Notes: generated by a model from the letters alone, not told the origin. Positions 1 through 7,291 are shown, counted from the first letter of the stretch. The stretch: 17,260 bases of DNA from an uncultured bacterium (GCA_946184715.1 CAMHGU010000017.1:1-17260), one strand, 5' to 3'. Program-made: numbers and translations.

Positions 1-698
1 AGGAAGTCGGTGACGTGGCGCAGGGCGTAGGCTGTTTCGACGTTGCACATATAGCAGTCGTCGAAGCCTATGCACTCCACGTGCTTCATTGCCGAGGCTG
101 CGATAGCCGCTGCCAAGCACTCTACAGTGGCCTGAGTTGAGGGCGTGCGCCCGCCGAAGGCCGTCAACCGCTCGGGCTTGCTGCCTGCGGGTAGCCACCC
201 GGTGCCGTGCGACCCTATTAATAAGGTGTAGCGGCGAGCCGGGGAGGTGCGGGCTACATCATCAAGCAGCTCGGTGAGCCACGCTTCAGTGGCGTATTTC
301 GGATCGGCATAGCGCTGCAATGTGTCGCGCACACAGCGGGTGCCGTCGTAGCTGATTTCGATAAGCTCCAGCCGACTGTAGCTTTGCGCTATGGCCACCA
401 TAAGGCGGGTGCCGTGCAGTCCGCCCTCCTCCACTATCGCACTCTCGATATCGCTGATGTTCTTCAGGAACGAATCGTAGAGGCTACCGCTCGTGCTCGA
501 CTCGCTGGCTGTCCACGGCATATATATTAAGGTGGTTTTTGCTGCCGGCTCCACAGGCACGGGCGTTGGTTCGCTTTTGCCGCACGATGCCACTATAGTC
601 ACCATCAGCACCATTGCCAGCAGCGGTACCGCCCTGCGGCACACTGCGCCCGAAGTCGCTCTGATGTGGAGTTGTACGTTGCGGGATGATAGAATCAT
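1..698 (-). CDS. Clostripain-family (peptidase C11) lipoprotein, 3' end outside window
   Basis: Reading the minus strand from the ATG at 698 gives 232 codons before the window edge, so the C-terminus is missing. Residues 1-39 look like a lipoprotein signal: a hydrophobic stretch (about 24-38) ends in a lipobox-like VASC with the lipidation Cys at 39, followed by a short Pro-rich linker (about 44-52). The sequence then resembles Bacteroidales clostripain-related proteins. His164 lies in LLIGSHGTGW and Cys215 in GFDDCYMCNVE, matching the His and Cys of the C11 catalytic dyad. The family comprises cysteine endopeptidases, many with Arg specificity; substrate here is unknown. The protein is probably anchored to the outer or inner membrane by lipid. 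It is divergent from the FadL-type gene and has its own promoter at about 725-755. An earlier ATG at about 716 runs into a stop after a few codons, which supports 698 as the start. Family call is fairly sure; activity is inferred. Confidence 0.8.
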   Translation of the reverse strand, partial: MILSSRNVQLHIRATSGAVCRRAVPLLAMVLMVTIVASCGKSEPTPVPVEPAAKTTLIYMPWTASESSTSGSLYDSFLKNISDIESAIVEEGGLHGTRLMVAIAQSYSRLELIEISYDGTRCVRDTLQRYADPKYATEAWLTELLDDVARTSPARRYTLLIGSHGTGWLPAGSKPERLTAFGGRTPSTQATVECLAAAIAASAMKHVECIGFDDCYMCNVETAYALRHVTDF

Positions 699-724
699 AG
701 ATATAGGGATGTCATTTCAGCTTA

Positions 725-755
725 CAAAAGTAAACAAAAACGATGAGCCTGCCAA
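725..755 (-). promoter_or_regulatory. Promoter of the clostripain-type gene
   Basis: On the minus strand TACTTTTG (732 down to 725) fits the Bacteroidota -7 consensus TAnnTTTG. A TTG lies at 755-753, 20 bases upstream, as a partial -33 element. The expected transcript start near 718 leaves about 20 bases of leader before the ATG at 698. Confidence 0.55.
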
Positions 756-834
756 CTATATCGCAAAATTCTGATAAAATTGTTGCAATCGGTTAATAAT
801 TGTTAAAGATATGCACACTTTGCTGGCAAATGTG

Positions 835-842
835 TAATTTTG
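835..842 (+). promoter_or_regulatory. -7 element upstream of the FadL/OmpP1-type gene
   Basis: TAATTTTG at 835-842 matches TAnnTTTG and is preceded by AAATGTG. No convincing -33 TTTG is seen at the usual distance. Transcription would begin near 848, so the open frame that starts at 800 cannot be the translated start. The leader contains a weak 6-bp inverted repeat (857-862 with 882-887). Confidence 0.5.
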
Positions 843-901
843 CGGCCGATTATCACAATCGCGTCTCTCTTTCAGATGATTGCGATTATAACTTAATGAA
901 T

Positions 902-2236
902 ATGATAAAGAAGTTATCGATTACAGCTGTTTCGCTGTTGACGGCGATAGCAGCTATGGCTGAAGGGTATCAAATCAACACCCTCAGCACTCGCCAGATA
1001 GCTATGGGCCACACTGGCGTTTCTCAGAAATTAGGTGCTGAATCTATGTTTTTCAATCCTGCCGGAATGGGATTTATGGAATCTACTGTCGATGCCTCGA
1101 TAGGCGTGGCGGCGATTGCTTCGTCGGCCTCAGCCGAAATCGACGGCAAGCGTTACGAAACCAATAGCAAGGTAAGTACACCTATGTATGCCTACGCGGG
1201 ATTCAAAATCTTCGATAACCTGAAAGCGGGTGTCACCTTCTATACCCCCTACGGCAGCAATATCAACTGGGGCGACAACTGGCCGGCCGCTATTCTCAAT
1301 CAGCGCGTGACGCTGAAGATGTATGCCGTGCAGCCCACGGTGGCTTGGCGCATCACCCCCAAGCTCTCGGTAGGCGCCGGCCTGGTGCTATCCTGGGGCA
1401 ATATCGACTTGCATAAGGGTTTGATTGTGGCTTCATCGATGGACCAAATGCTCGAAGCTATGGGCAGTGATATGCGTTTTGGCGACATCACCCCCGCCTC
1501 GGCCAATCTCGTGGGCTCCACGGGTATCCGTGTGGGCTTCAACGTGGGCGCTATGTACGATATCAACGAGCAATTCACCGTGGGCGCGTCGTTCCGCTCG
1601 CGCATCAATATGAAGGTGAAGGCCGGCGACATCACCGTAAGCTACGCCAACGAAGCCGCGCAGAAGCTCCTTGAGCAGCAGCTGGGCCTTATGCACGGCA
1701 CTCAGTTCAAAGCCGAGATGCCTCAGCCCTATAGCCTTGTGTTCGGCGTCACCTACCGCCCCACCCCCAAGTGGGAAGTGGCGGCCGACGCTCATCTCTC
1801 CGGCTGGAGCACATATAAGCAGCTCGATATCGAGATGCTCTCCGAGCAGCTCAAAGCATTCGACCAGCATATCGTGAAAGCCTACCACAACTCGTGGGCT
1901 GTGCGCCTCGGCGCCAAGTACGAAGCTACCGAGCGGCTCGACGTGCGCGCCGGCTTCAGCGTGGACCTGACGCCGGTCAACAAGAACTACTACAACCCCG
2001 AGACCCCGGGACAGACCCGCGTGTCGCCCTCGGTGGGCATCTCCTTCCGCCCCGTGAAGCATCTGCAGGTGGACGTGTCGTGCGCTTACGTGGCCGGATG
2101 CGGCGCCGACAACGTGAGCAACGTATATACCGACCTCATTTATGCCAAGATGGGCCTGCCGGCCGAGCGCACCATAGGCGGTAACTATAAGCTCCACGCC
2201 TGGACGCCCGCCATCAGCGTAGGCTACTCGTTCTAA
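902..2236 (+). CDS. Outer-membrane beta-barrel protein, OmpP1/FadL/TodX family
   Basis: The mature protein should be an outer-membrane beta-barrel that passes hydrophobic compounds such as long-chain fatty acids; the actual substrate is not visible from sequence. From the ATG at 902 the product is 444 residues. Residues 1-20 form a signal peptide (MIKK, hydrophobic core, AMA cleavage site). The family N-terminal pattern follows: GYQIN at 22-26, an AMGHTGV segment, and the FFNPAG motif at about 50-55. Alternating hydrophobic strands fill the rest, and the chain ends in GYSF with a terminal Phe, as expected for insertion by the Bam complex. An ATG at 896 is an equally possible start, adding Met-Asn. 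Longer frames starting at 800 lie upstream of the likely transcript start. No Shine-Dalgarno is visible. The gene is followed by a strong hairpin at 2262-2295 and appears to be transcribed alone. Confidence 0.85.
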   Translation: MIKKLSITAVSLLTAIAAMAEGYQINTLSTRQIAMGHTGVSQKLGAESMFFNPAGMGFMESTVDASIGVAAIASSASAEIDGKRYETNSKVSTPMYAYAGFKIFDNLKAGVTFYTPYGSNINWGDNWPAAILNQRVTLKMYAVQPTVAWRITPKLSVGAGLVLSWGNIDLHKGLIVASSMDQMLEAMGSDMRFGDITPASANLVGSTGIRVGFNVGAMYDINEQFTVGASFRSRINMKVKAGDITVSYANEAAQKLLEQQLGLMHGTQFKAEMPQPYSLVFGVTYRPTPKWEVAADAHLSGWSTYKQLDIEMLSEQLKAFDQHIVKAYHNSWAVRLGAKYEATERLDVRAGFSVDLTPVNKNYYNPETPGQTRVSPSVGISFRPVKHLQVDVSCAYVAGCGADNVSNVYTDLIYAKMGLPAERTIGGNYKLHAWTPAISVGYSF

Positions 2237-2261
2237 TCTCAACCTCCTCTCCATAAAGTTT

Positions 2262-2295
2262 AAGCCCTGCCTCTCAGCTTTGAAAGGCAGGGCTT
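2262..2295 (+). terminator. Intrinsic terminator hairpin after the FadL-type gene
   Basis: Arms AAGCCCTGCCT (2262-2272) and AGGCAGGGCTT (2285-2295) pair perfectly over 11 bp. Inner bases TCA/TGA can add three more pairs. The downstream flank GAAGTTTATT is only mildly T-rich. It lies 25 bases past the stop of the porin gene and is symmetrical enough to work on both strands. Confidence 0.75.
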
Positions 2296-2376
2296 GAAGT
2301 TTATTAAATAATGTTTTACTTAAGGCTTGCGCTCCTTCTCAGTGGCTGGGGCCTCTCGCTGTATGAAGAAAAGTTA

Positions 2377-2422
2377 GTCGTCGTAAAAAGGAAGATTTGG
2401 GAATCTTCGCTATTATGACTAC
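2377..2422. repeat. Imperfect intergenic hairpin of unknown role
   Basis: A perfect 7-bp stem GAAGATT/AATCTTC (2391-2397 with 2402-2408, loop TGGG) continues outward. Positions 2377-2390 can pair with 2409-2422, giving about 17 pairs of 21 including one G-T, with mismatches clustered at the eighth, ninth, eleventh and nineteenth positions. It lies in the gap between the porin terminator and the end of radA and is not next to a gene start. The surrounding 2300-2455 has further outer complementarity (TTTATT 2301-2306 with AATAAA; GGCTT near 2323 with AAGCC near 2430). It could be a small structured RNA, a MITE-like remnant or a second terminator. Nothing else is recognised in 2296-2470. Confidence 0.45.
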
Positions 2423-2453
2423 GCCCGAAGCCAAAGGTTTAATGCCTCAATAA

Positions 2454-2472
2454 AAATTTTGCGAAAAAATTT
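2454..2472 (-). terminator. Weak AT-rich terminator candidate of the radA operon
   Basis: AAATTTT (2454-2460) and AAAATTT (2466-2472) can pair across a 5-base loop, overlapping the radA stop codon (2473-2471). On the minus strand the stem runs into a short T run and then ATTG. The stem is all A-T, so this is a tentative call. Confidence 0.25.
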
Positions 2473-3841
2473 ACGCGAAAAGATGACGGAACGCCTCTTC
2501 GGTCTTCGCCACTTCCACGATGTTGATTTTGAATCCTGAGGTGTCGATACCTTTGAGGTTGTAGGTAGGCACGAGGATGGTGTCGAAGCCGAGCTTCTCG
2601 GCCTCGCCTATTCGCGCCTCAATGCGCGTCACCTGGCGTATCTCGCCTGAGAGGCCTATCTCGCCTGCCATACAGATGCCTTTGCCGATGGGCATATCGA
2701 CGTTGGACGACAGCACGGCGCTTACCACGGCGAGGTCGAGCGCGGGGTCGTTCACTTTCAGCCCGCCGGCGATGTTGAGAAACACGTCCTTCTGAGCCAG
2801 CTTGAACCCTACCCGCTTCTCGAGCACGGCCAGCAGCATATTCATGCGCTTCTGGTCAAAGCCCGTGACGGAGCGCTGCGGTGTGCCGTAGGCCGCGGTG
2901 CTCACTAAAGCTTGGGTCTCGATCATAAACGGGCGCGCGCCGTCGAGGGTGACGCCGATAGCCACGCCCGAGAGCGGCTCGCCGTGCATCGACACCAGCA
3001 TCTCCGACGGGTTGGCCACCTCTTTCAGCCCTGAATTGTGCATCTGGTAGATTCCTATCTCGGAGGTGCTGCCGAAGCGGTTCTTGATACCTCGAAGAAT
3101 GCGGTACATATAGTGACGGTCGCCTTCAAATTGCAGCACGGCATCGACGATATGTTCCAGCACCTTAGGGCCGGCAATGCTGCCCTCTTTGTTGATGTGG
3201 CCTATCAGTATCACCGGGTTGCCGCTCTCTTTGGCATAGCGCAGCAACTGCGCGGTGCACTCACGCACCTGGCTGACGCTTCCCGCCGCCGAGTCGAGGC
3301 TATCGCTCGCGATGGTCTGGATAGAGTCGATAATCACGATGCCGGGCTGCATCGCTTCTATCTGCGTGAAGATATTCTCAAGGGAGGTCTCGCCGAGGAT
3401 ATAGCACTCGCCGGTGCCACCGCCTATGCGGTCGGCGCGCATCTTAATCTGCTGCTGGCTCTCCTCGCCCGATACGTAGAGTACCTTACGCGAACGTATG
3501 CGAAGCATATTCTGAAGCACCAGCGTTGATTTGCCGATGCCGGGCTCGCCGCCTATCAGAATTATGGAGCCGGGCACGATGCCGCCGCCAAGCACGCGAT
3601 TGAGCTCGCCGCTCGGCATAGCGATACGCTCCTCTTGGCGCGCCTCTATCTCCGACACCTTGGTGGGAGTGCCATTAAGCGTGCCCGTGGCAAACCGCGA
3701 CGGGCTTTTGCTCTTGCCCACCGCTTGGCGTTCTTCCACGAAGGTATTCCACTCGCCACACTCGGGGCACCGCCCCACCCACTTCGATGATTCCGCTCCG
3801 CAGTTGCTGCAGAAATATACGGTCTTGACGCTCTTTGCCAT
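2471..3841 (-). CDS. radA: DNA repair protein RadA (Sms)
   Basis: RadA is a RecA-like ATPase that helps process recombination intermediates by promoting branch migration. The 456-residue length is normal. An N-terminal C4 zinc finger has Cys11, Cys14, Cys25 and Cys28 (CSNC and CPEC). A RecA-type core follows with Walker A GEPGIGKST at 98-106, a Walker B strand IVIIDS at about 168-173 and the RadA-specific KNRFG motif at 253-257. The C-terminal third (about 290-456) is the Lon-protease-like domain, with the LDLAVVSAVLSS segment. It is encoded 13 bases downstream of the RNA methyltransferase gene on the same strand, so the two are probably cotranscribed from the promoter near 4655. No unusual residues were seen in the motifs checked. 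Confidence 0.97.
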   Translation of the reverse strand: MAKSVKTVYFCSNCGAESSKWVGRCPECGEWNTFVEERQAVGKSKSPSRFATGTLNGTPTKVSEIEARQEERIAMPSGELNRVLGGGIVPGSIILIGGEPGIGKSTLVLQNMLRIRSRKVLYVSGEESQQQIKMRADRIGGGTGECYILGETSLENIFTQIEAMQPGIVIIDSIQTIASDSLDSAAGSVSQVRECTAQLLRYAKESGNPVILIGHINKEGSIAGPKVLEHIVDAVLQFEGDRHYMYRILRGIKNRFGSTSEIGIYQMHNSGLKEVANPSEMLVSMHGEPLSGVAIGVTLDGARPFMIETQALVSTAAYGTPQRSVTGFDQKRMNMLLAVLEKRVGFKLAQKDVFLNIAGGLKVNDPALDLAVVSAVLSSNVDMPIGKGICMAGEIGLSGEIRQVTRIEARIGEAEKLGFDTILVPTYNLKGIDTSGFKINIVEVAKTEEAFRHLFA

Positions 3842-3854
3842 AGCTGTTGAATGA

Positions 3855-4619
3855 TTATAGGATGATGCGGCGGCGCATCTCGCTTATCGTGATAGCGACC
3901 GATACGCCCACGTTGAGCGACTCCGACGTGGCCACGCCGGCCGGATATGGCGGTATCTTCGCCCGCTGCGTCACGTACTTGGCCAGTTTCGGACTGATGC
4001 CCCTACCCTCGTTGCCGAAGAGCACGATGGCCTCCTCGGGCAGATTGGCGCTGTAGAGGCTATCGCCGTCGAGGTAGGTGCCTATCACGCTGATGCCGGC
4101 TACGCTCTCCAGCCACTCGGCAAGGTCCACATAGTGGACTCTCACTCGCGAGATGGCTCCCATCGTGGCTTGGATAACCTTGTGGCCGAAGGCATCGACG
4201 GTCTCGGCCGAGCATACTATATCGCTGATGCCAAACCAATCGGCAATGCGGATAATAGTGCCCAGATTGCCGGGGTCTTGGATAGTGTCGAGAGCTATCG
4301 TCAAGCGCCCCTTTACGTCGGCGGGCTTGAGGTCGTAGTGCGGCAGCTCATACACAGCCATCACCTCCGACGGCGTGCTGAACTGCGACATTCGCGCCAT
4401 CTGCCGCATCTCGGCAATGTGCATTATATCGTAAGTCTCGGCCGTGGCGTGCTGCTCGTACCAGCGTCGGGTGGCAATAAGCATTCGGCACCGGAAGTGG
4501 CCCCAGGTGTCGCGCACACATTTGTTGCCCTCGGCCACAAAGAGACCCGCTTCGGTGCGGTATTTCTTCTGCGCGAGGGAGTTCACCAGCTTTATTGTGG
4601 CGGTCGTTACATTTTCCAT
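3855..4619 (-). CDS. TrmH/SpoU-family RNA 2'-O-methyltransferase
   Basis: SPOUT-fold enzymes of this family transfer a methyl group from SAM to the 2'-O of a ribose in rRNA or tRNA. The 254-residue protein has an N-terminal substrate-binding region (about 1-95) beginning with VTTATIKLVNSLAQKKYR, as in TrmH/RlmB-type enzymes. The catalytic domain has motif 1 DTIQDPGNLGTIIRIADWFG (111-130, with Asn118 and Arg124), motif 2 LFGNEGRGIS (200-209) and motif 3, IPPYPAG through ESLNVGVSVAI (222-242), which together form the knotted SAM site. The exact nucleotide modified cannot be assigned, so no gene symbol is given. The gene is the first of a two-gene minus-strand unit with radA. Its promoter candidate is at 4655-4662, and its leader holds a hairpin and a small upstream frame (4607-4639). 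Confidence 0.92.
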   Translation of the reverse strand: MENVTTATIKLVNSLAQKKYRTEAGLFVAEGNKCVRDTWGHFRCRMLIATRRWYEQHATAETYDIMHIAEMRQMARMSQFSTPSEVMAVYELPHYDLKPADVKGRLTIALDTIQDPGNLGTIIRIADWFGISDIVCSAETVDAFGHKVIQATMGAISRVRVHYVDLAEWLESVAGISVIGTYLDGDSLYSANLPEEAIVLFGNEGRGISPKLAKYVTQRAKIPPYPAGVATSESLNVGVSVAITISEMRRRIIL

Positions 4620-4630
4620 AGTCGATTGCC

Positions 4631-4649
4631 GGAGAGCATTTTTCTCTCC
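4631..4649 (-). other. Hairpin at the 5' end of the methyltransferase-radA transcript
   Basis: GGAGAG (4631-4636) and CTCTCC (4644-4649) form a 6-bp stem with a 7-base loop. With transcription from the TATCTTTG element the stem would sit at or very near the mRNA 5' end. The loop region contains an ATG (4639-4637) that opens an 11-codon frame overlapping the methyltransferase start. Confidence 0.4.
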
Positions 4650-4654
4650 TGTGA

Positions 4655-4662
4655 CAAAGATA
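4655..4662 (-). promoter_or_regulatory. -7 element of the methyltransferase-radA operon
   Basis: The minus-strand sequence TATCTTTG (4662 down to 4655) fits TAnnTTTG. It lies 35 bases upstream of the ATG at 4619. No clear -33 element is seen. It is back to back with the endonuclease IV promoter, whose -7 element begins 37 bases away. Confidence 0.5.
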
Positions 4663-4698
4663 CATCAAATTTTCTGCATTCTATTAGAGAATTTTGCT

Positions 4699-4706
4699 TA
4701 TATTTG
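4699..4706 (+). promoter_or_regulatory. -7 element upstream of nfo
   Basis: TATATTTG at 4699-4706 matches TAnnTTTG and is 28 bases before the ATG at 4735, giving a leader of roughly 20 bases. The -33 region is not clear. Confidence 0.5.
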
Positions 4707-4734
4707 TGATTGTGTTTGTAATTAGCCCTAATCT

Positions 4735-5574
4735 ATGAAATATATAGGTGCACATGTGGCAATAGCTGGCGGTGTGTCAAATGCTCCCCACAATGCTCAC
4801 GAAATCGGCGCTACCGGTTTCGCCATGTTTACCAAAGCTCCCTCGCGCTGGTCGGCCTCGCCGTTGAAGCCCTCTGAAATCGACGCGTTTAAGCAGGCGA
4901 TGGCCGAGTACGGCTACGAGCCGTGCCAGGTGTTGGTCCACGACGGTTATCTCATCAATCTCGGGCAGCCCGATGAGGCTAAGCTCGAGCAGTCGCGCGC
5001 GGCGTTCATCGATGAGATGCGGCGATGCGAGCAGCTCGGTCTATCGCTTCTCAACTTCCACCCCGGGAGCCATCTCAACGCTATCGGCATCGACGACTGC
5101 CTCGACCGCATCGCCGAGTCGATTAATATCGCGCTCGAAAGCACCCGCGGCGTGAAAGCCGTAATTGAGAACACCGCCGGGCAAGGCACCAATCTCGGCC
5201 ACCGATTCGAGCAGATAGCGCATATTATCAGCAAAGTGGAAGATAAGACGCGCGTGGGCGTGTGTATCGACACCTGCCACGCCTTTGCCGCCGGCTACGA
5301 CCTTTCTACGCCCGAAGCGTTCGATGCCGTGTGGCGCGAGTTTGACGACATCATCGGCTTCCGATACCTCTCCGGTATGCACCTCAACGATGCCAAGAAA
5401 GGACTCGGTTCGCGCGTTGACCGCCACGCCCCGCTCGGCGACGGCGAGCTCGGTGTGCGGTGCTTCGAGATGCTCATGGCCGACGACCGCTTCGACGGCA
5501 TTCCGCTCACCCTCGAAACCCCCGACGAGGCTCGCTGGCCACAAGAAATCGAGTGGCTCAAGCAGCAGCAATGA
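4735..5574 (+). CDS. nfo: Endonuclease IV (AP endonuclease)
   Basis: This enzyme cuts the DNA backbone 5' to abasic sites and removes blocked 3' ends in base-excision repair. It is a TIM-barrel protein with a trinuclear zinc centre. All nine metal ligands known from the E. coli enzyme are present at the same residue numbers: His69, His109, Glu145, Asp179, His182, His216, Asp229, His231 and Glu261. They lie in recognisable motifs: NFHPGSH, ENTAGQG, CIDTCHAFAAGYD, MHLNDAKK and LETPD. The length of 279 residues is normal, and the ATG at 4735 directly begins MKYIGAHV, the conserved N-terminus. It is divergent from the radA operon, another repair gene, and 48 bases upstream of the transporter gene, with which it may be cotranscribed. 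Confidence 0.97.
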   Translation: MKYIGAHVAIAGGVSNAPHNAHEIGATGFAMFTKAPSRWSASPLKPSEIDAFKQAMAEYGYEPCQVLVHDGYLINLGQPDEAKLEQSRAAFIDEMRRCEQLGLSLLNFHPGSHLNAIGIDDCLDRIAESINIALESTRGVKAVIENTAGQGTNLGHRFEQIAHIISKVEDKTRVGVCIDTCHAFAAGYDLSTPEAFDAVWREFDDIIGFRYLSGMHLNDAKKGLGSRVDRHAPLGDGELGVRCFEMLMADDRFDGIPLTLETPDEARWPQEIEWLKQQQ

Positions 5575-5622
5575 CGATTCTAAACATTACAACAATAAAC
5601 TTTTCTAACAATCTAATCCACT

Positions 5623-6987
5623 ATGGAAAAAAAACGTGACTTAAGCTTCTGGAAGCTATGGAACCTCAGTTTCGGGTTCTTCGGCGTTCAGATTGCCTAC
5701 GCGCTACAGAGCGCCAACATCAGCCGTATTTTCGCCACCCTCGGCGCCGACCCCCACAATCTCAGCTTCTTCTGGGTGCTGCCGCCGCTTATGGGTATTC
5801 TTGTTCAACCTATTGTGGGCGTGCTCAGCGACAAGACGTGGATACCGCGCCTTGGCCGTCGCCTTCCCTATCTGCTCATCGGCGCTGCCGTGGCCATCGC
5901 CGTGATGTGCCTGCTACCTAACGCCGGCAGCTTCGGCCTTGCCGTGTCGGGTGCACTGGTGTTCGGATTCATCGCGCTGATGTTTCTCGACACCTCTATT
6001 AATATGGCAATGCAGCCGTTTAAGATGCTCGTGGGCGACCAAGTCAACGAGAAGCAGAAAGGCCTTGCCTACTCCATTCAGAGCTTCCTCTGCAACGCCG
6101 GTAGCTTAGTGGGCTATCTCGCCCCTATCGGGCTTGTGGCTCTCGGTGTAGCCAATACCGCCCCTGAGGGCGTTATCCCCGACTCCGTAATCTGGGCATT
6201 CTATATCGGCGCCGCTATCCTCGTGCTCTGCGTTATCTACAGCTTCGTGTTTATCCGCGAGATGCCTCCCAAGGAGTATGCCGAATTCCACGGCATCGAT
6301 CCGGCCAAGGCCGCGCAGAAGAAATCGACCAACGTGCTGAAACTTCTCAAGACCGCGCCTAAGACGTTCTGGACCGTGGGCCTCGTGCAGTTCTTCTGCT
6401 GGGCAGCGTTCCTCTTTATGTGGACCTACACCACCGGTAGCGTAGCTGAGACATCATTCGGCGCCAAGGCCACCGAAACCACCTCTGAGGGCTACCAAGC
6501 CGCCGGCAACTGGGTGGGCGTGCTGTTCGCCGTTCAAGCCGTGGGGTCTATCCTCTGGGCTGTAGTAATCCCGATGTTCAAGAATCGCCGCCTTATCTAC
6601 TCGCTCAGTCTCCTGCTCGGCGGTATCGGCTTCATTCTCCTCTGGTTCGTTCACGACCAGTATATGCTCTTCATTCCGTTCCTGCTGATAGGTTGCGCAT
6701 GGGCCGCTATGCTCGCTCTGCCGTTCACAATCCTCACCAACTCCCTCTCGGGTGAGAACATCGGCGCATATCTCGGCCTGTTTAACTGCACCATCTGCAT
6801 TCCGCAGATTATCGCAGCCCTCGCCGGTCGCGTCCTCGTTCCCCTCTTCGGCGGTGAAGAAATTTTTACCCAGACCAAGATGCTCGTGCTCGCCGGCGTA
6901 TTGCTCGTGGTAGGCTCCGCCGTAGTTTGGGTAGTAAAAGAAACCTACGGCTCCCAAACCGCCGTCAAGGCCGAAATCGACAAGTAA
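5623..6987 (+). CDS. MFS sugar transporter, SLC45/GPH (sucrose-transporter-like) type
   Basis: This 454-residue inner-membrane protein is very hydrophobic and appears to have about 12 transmembrane segments. The N-terminus WKLWNLSFGFFGVQIAYALQ and the loop between segments 2 and 3, SDKTWIPRLGRRLPYLLIG (about 67-85), are characteristic of the SLC45 / glycoside-pentoside-hexuronide cation symporter group. Members import di- or oligosaccharides, often with protons or sodium. The substrate here cannot be told from sequence, and no glycosidase or phosphorylase gene adjoins it to hint at one. A central cytoplasmic loop (about 215-250) separates the two halves. The 48-base gap after nfo contains no clean TAnnTTTG, so readthrough from nfo is possible. 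Transcription should end at the strong hairpin at 7018-7054. Confidence 0.85.
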   Translation: MEKKRDLSFWKLWNLSFGFFGVQIAYALQSANISRIFATLGADPHNLSFFWVLPPLMGILVQPIVGVLSDKTWIPRLGRRLPYLLIGAAVAIAVMCLLPNAGSFGLAVSGALVFGFIALMFLDTSINMAMQPFKMLVGDQVNEKQKGLAYSIQSFLCNAGSLVGYLAPIGLVALGVANTAPEGVIPDSVIWAFYIGAAILVLCVIYSFVFIREMPPKEYAEFHGIDPAKAAQKKSTNVLKLLKTAPKTFWTVGLVQFFCWAAFLFMWTYTTGSVAETSFGAKATETTSEGYQAAGNWVGVLFAVQAVGSILWAVVIPMFKNRRLIYSLSLLLGGIGFILLWFVHDQYMLFIPFLLIGCAWAAMLALPFTILTNSLSGENIGAYLGLFNCTICIPQIIAALAGRVLVPLFGGEEIFTQTKMLVLAGVLLVVGSAVVWVVKETYGSQTAVKAEIDK

Positions 6988-7017
6988 CAGATTACATCTT
7001 TCTAATATCACAGTGAA

Positions 7018-7054
7018 GAGGCTGTGTCGTAATTTAAATCTACGGCGCAGCCTC
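7018..7054 (+). terminator. Terminator hairpin after the sugar transporter gene
   Basis: Arms 7018-7031 and 7041-7054 pair over 14 positions, 12 Watson-Crick plus two G-T, around the 9-base loop ATTTAAATC. It lies 30 bases past the transporter stop. The downstream flank TAATTATC is short of T, so the classification rests mainly on stem strength and position. Confidence 0.65.
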
Positions 7055-7194
7055 TAATTATCGGGACTGCGGCACCACCTCCACGCCAAAGACGCCCCAG
7101 CCACCGGCGCAGCATCAGCATCGAGCCACACCACCGTGCCGACACCTTCACGCTCCACCTTGCCTTCGTAATTCTCAGCATAGTACTGCGCCAC
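7054..7194 (-). pseudogene. Coding-like fragment, unrecognised (possible 3' gene remnant)
   Basis: The minus strand from GTG at 7194 reads 46 codons to TAG (7056-7054). The middle part, AQYYAENYEGKVEREG followed by VGTVVWLDADAAPVAGAS, has the residue balance and GC-rich third positions of the neighbouring real genes. An in-frame TAA stands only a few codons upstream, before any ATG, and the frame stops inside the transporter's terminator stem. This looks more like the tail of a deleted gene than a complete small gene. I do not recognise the family. A GTG-started small protein remains possible, but no -7 element was identified just upstream on this strand. Confidence 0.3.
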
Positions 7195-7227
7195 TCGAGT
7201 GGTCCTTTAGTCCTTAAAGTCCGTAGA
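7191..7227. repeat. 12-bp palindrome abutting a degenerate GTCC tandem repeat
   Basis: CCACTCGAGTGG (7191-7202) is a perfect palindrome. Starting from its last G are three imperfect 8-9 base units: GTCCTTTA (7202-7209), GTCCTTAAA (7210-7218) and GTCCGTAGA (7219-7227). Short tandem arrays of this kind occur between genes in Bacteroidales genomes; that comparison is from memory. Function is unknown. Confidence 0.45.
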
Positions 7228-7291
7228 GATTAACTTCCGCAAGCGGGCGAGGCGGCGGTTAGAGCGGGAATTTGGTAACCGCTTTAACCGC

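Noticed and set aside
1433..2254. Long minus-strand open frame (273 codons) opposite the FadL-type gene
   Set aside because: It is antisense to a well-supported outer-membrane protein and reads as His/Ala/Arg-rich shadow sequence with no family pattern.
2415..2453. Twelve-codon frame MTTPEAKGLMPQ in the radA-porin gap, with AAGGAAG upstream
   Set aside because: It is too short, the purine run is about 20 bases away and part of a stem, and nothing downstream would be controlled by a leader peptide.
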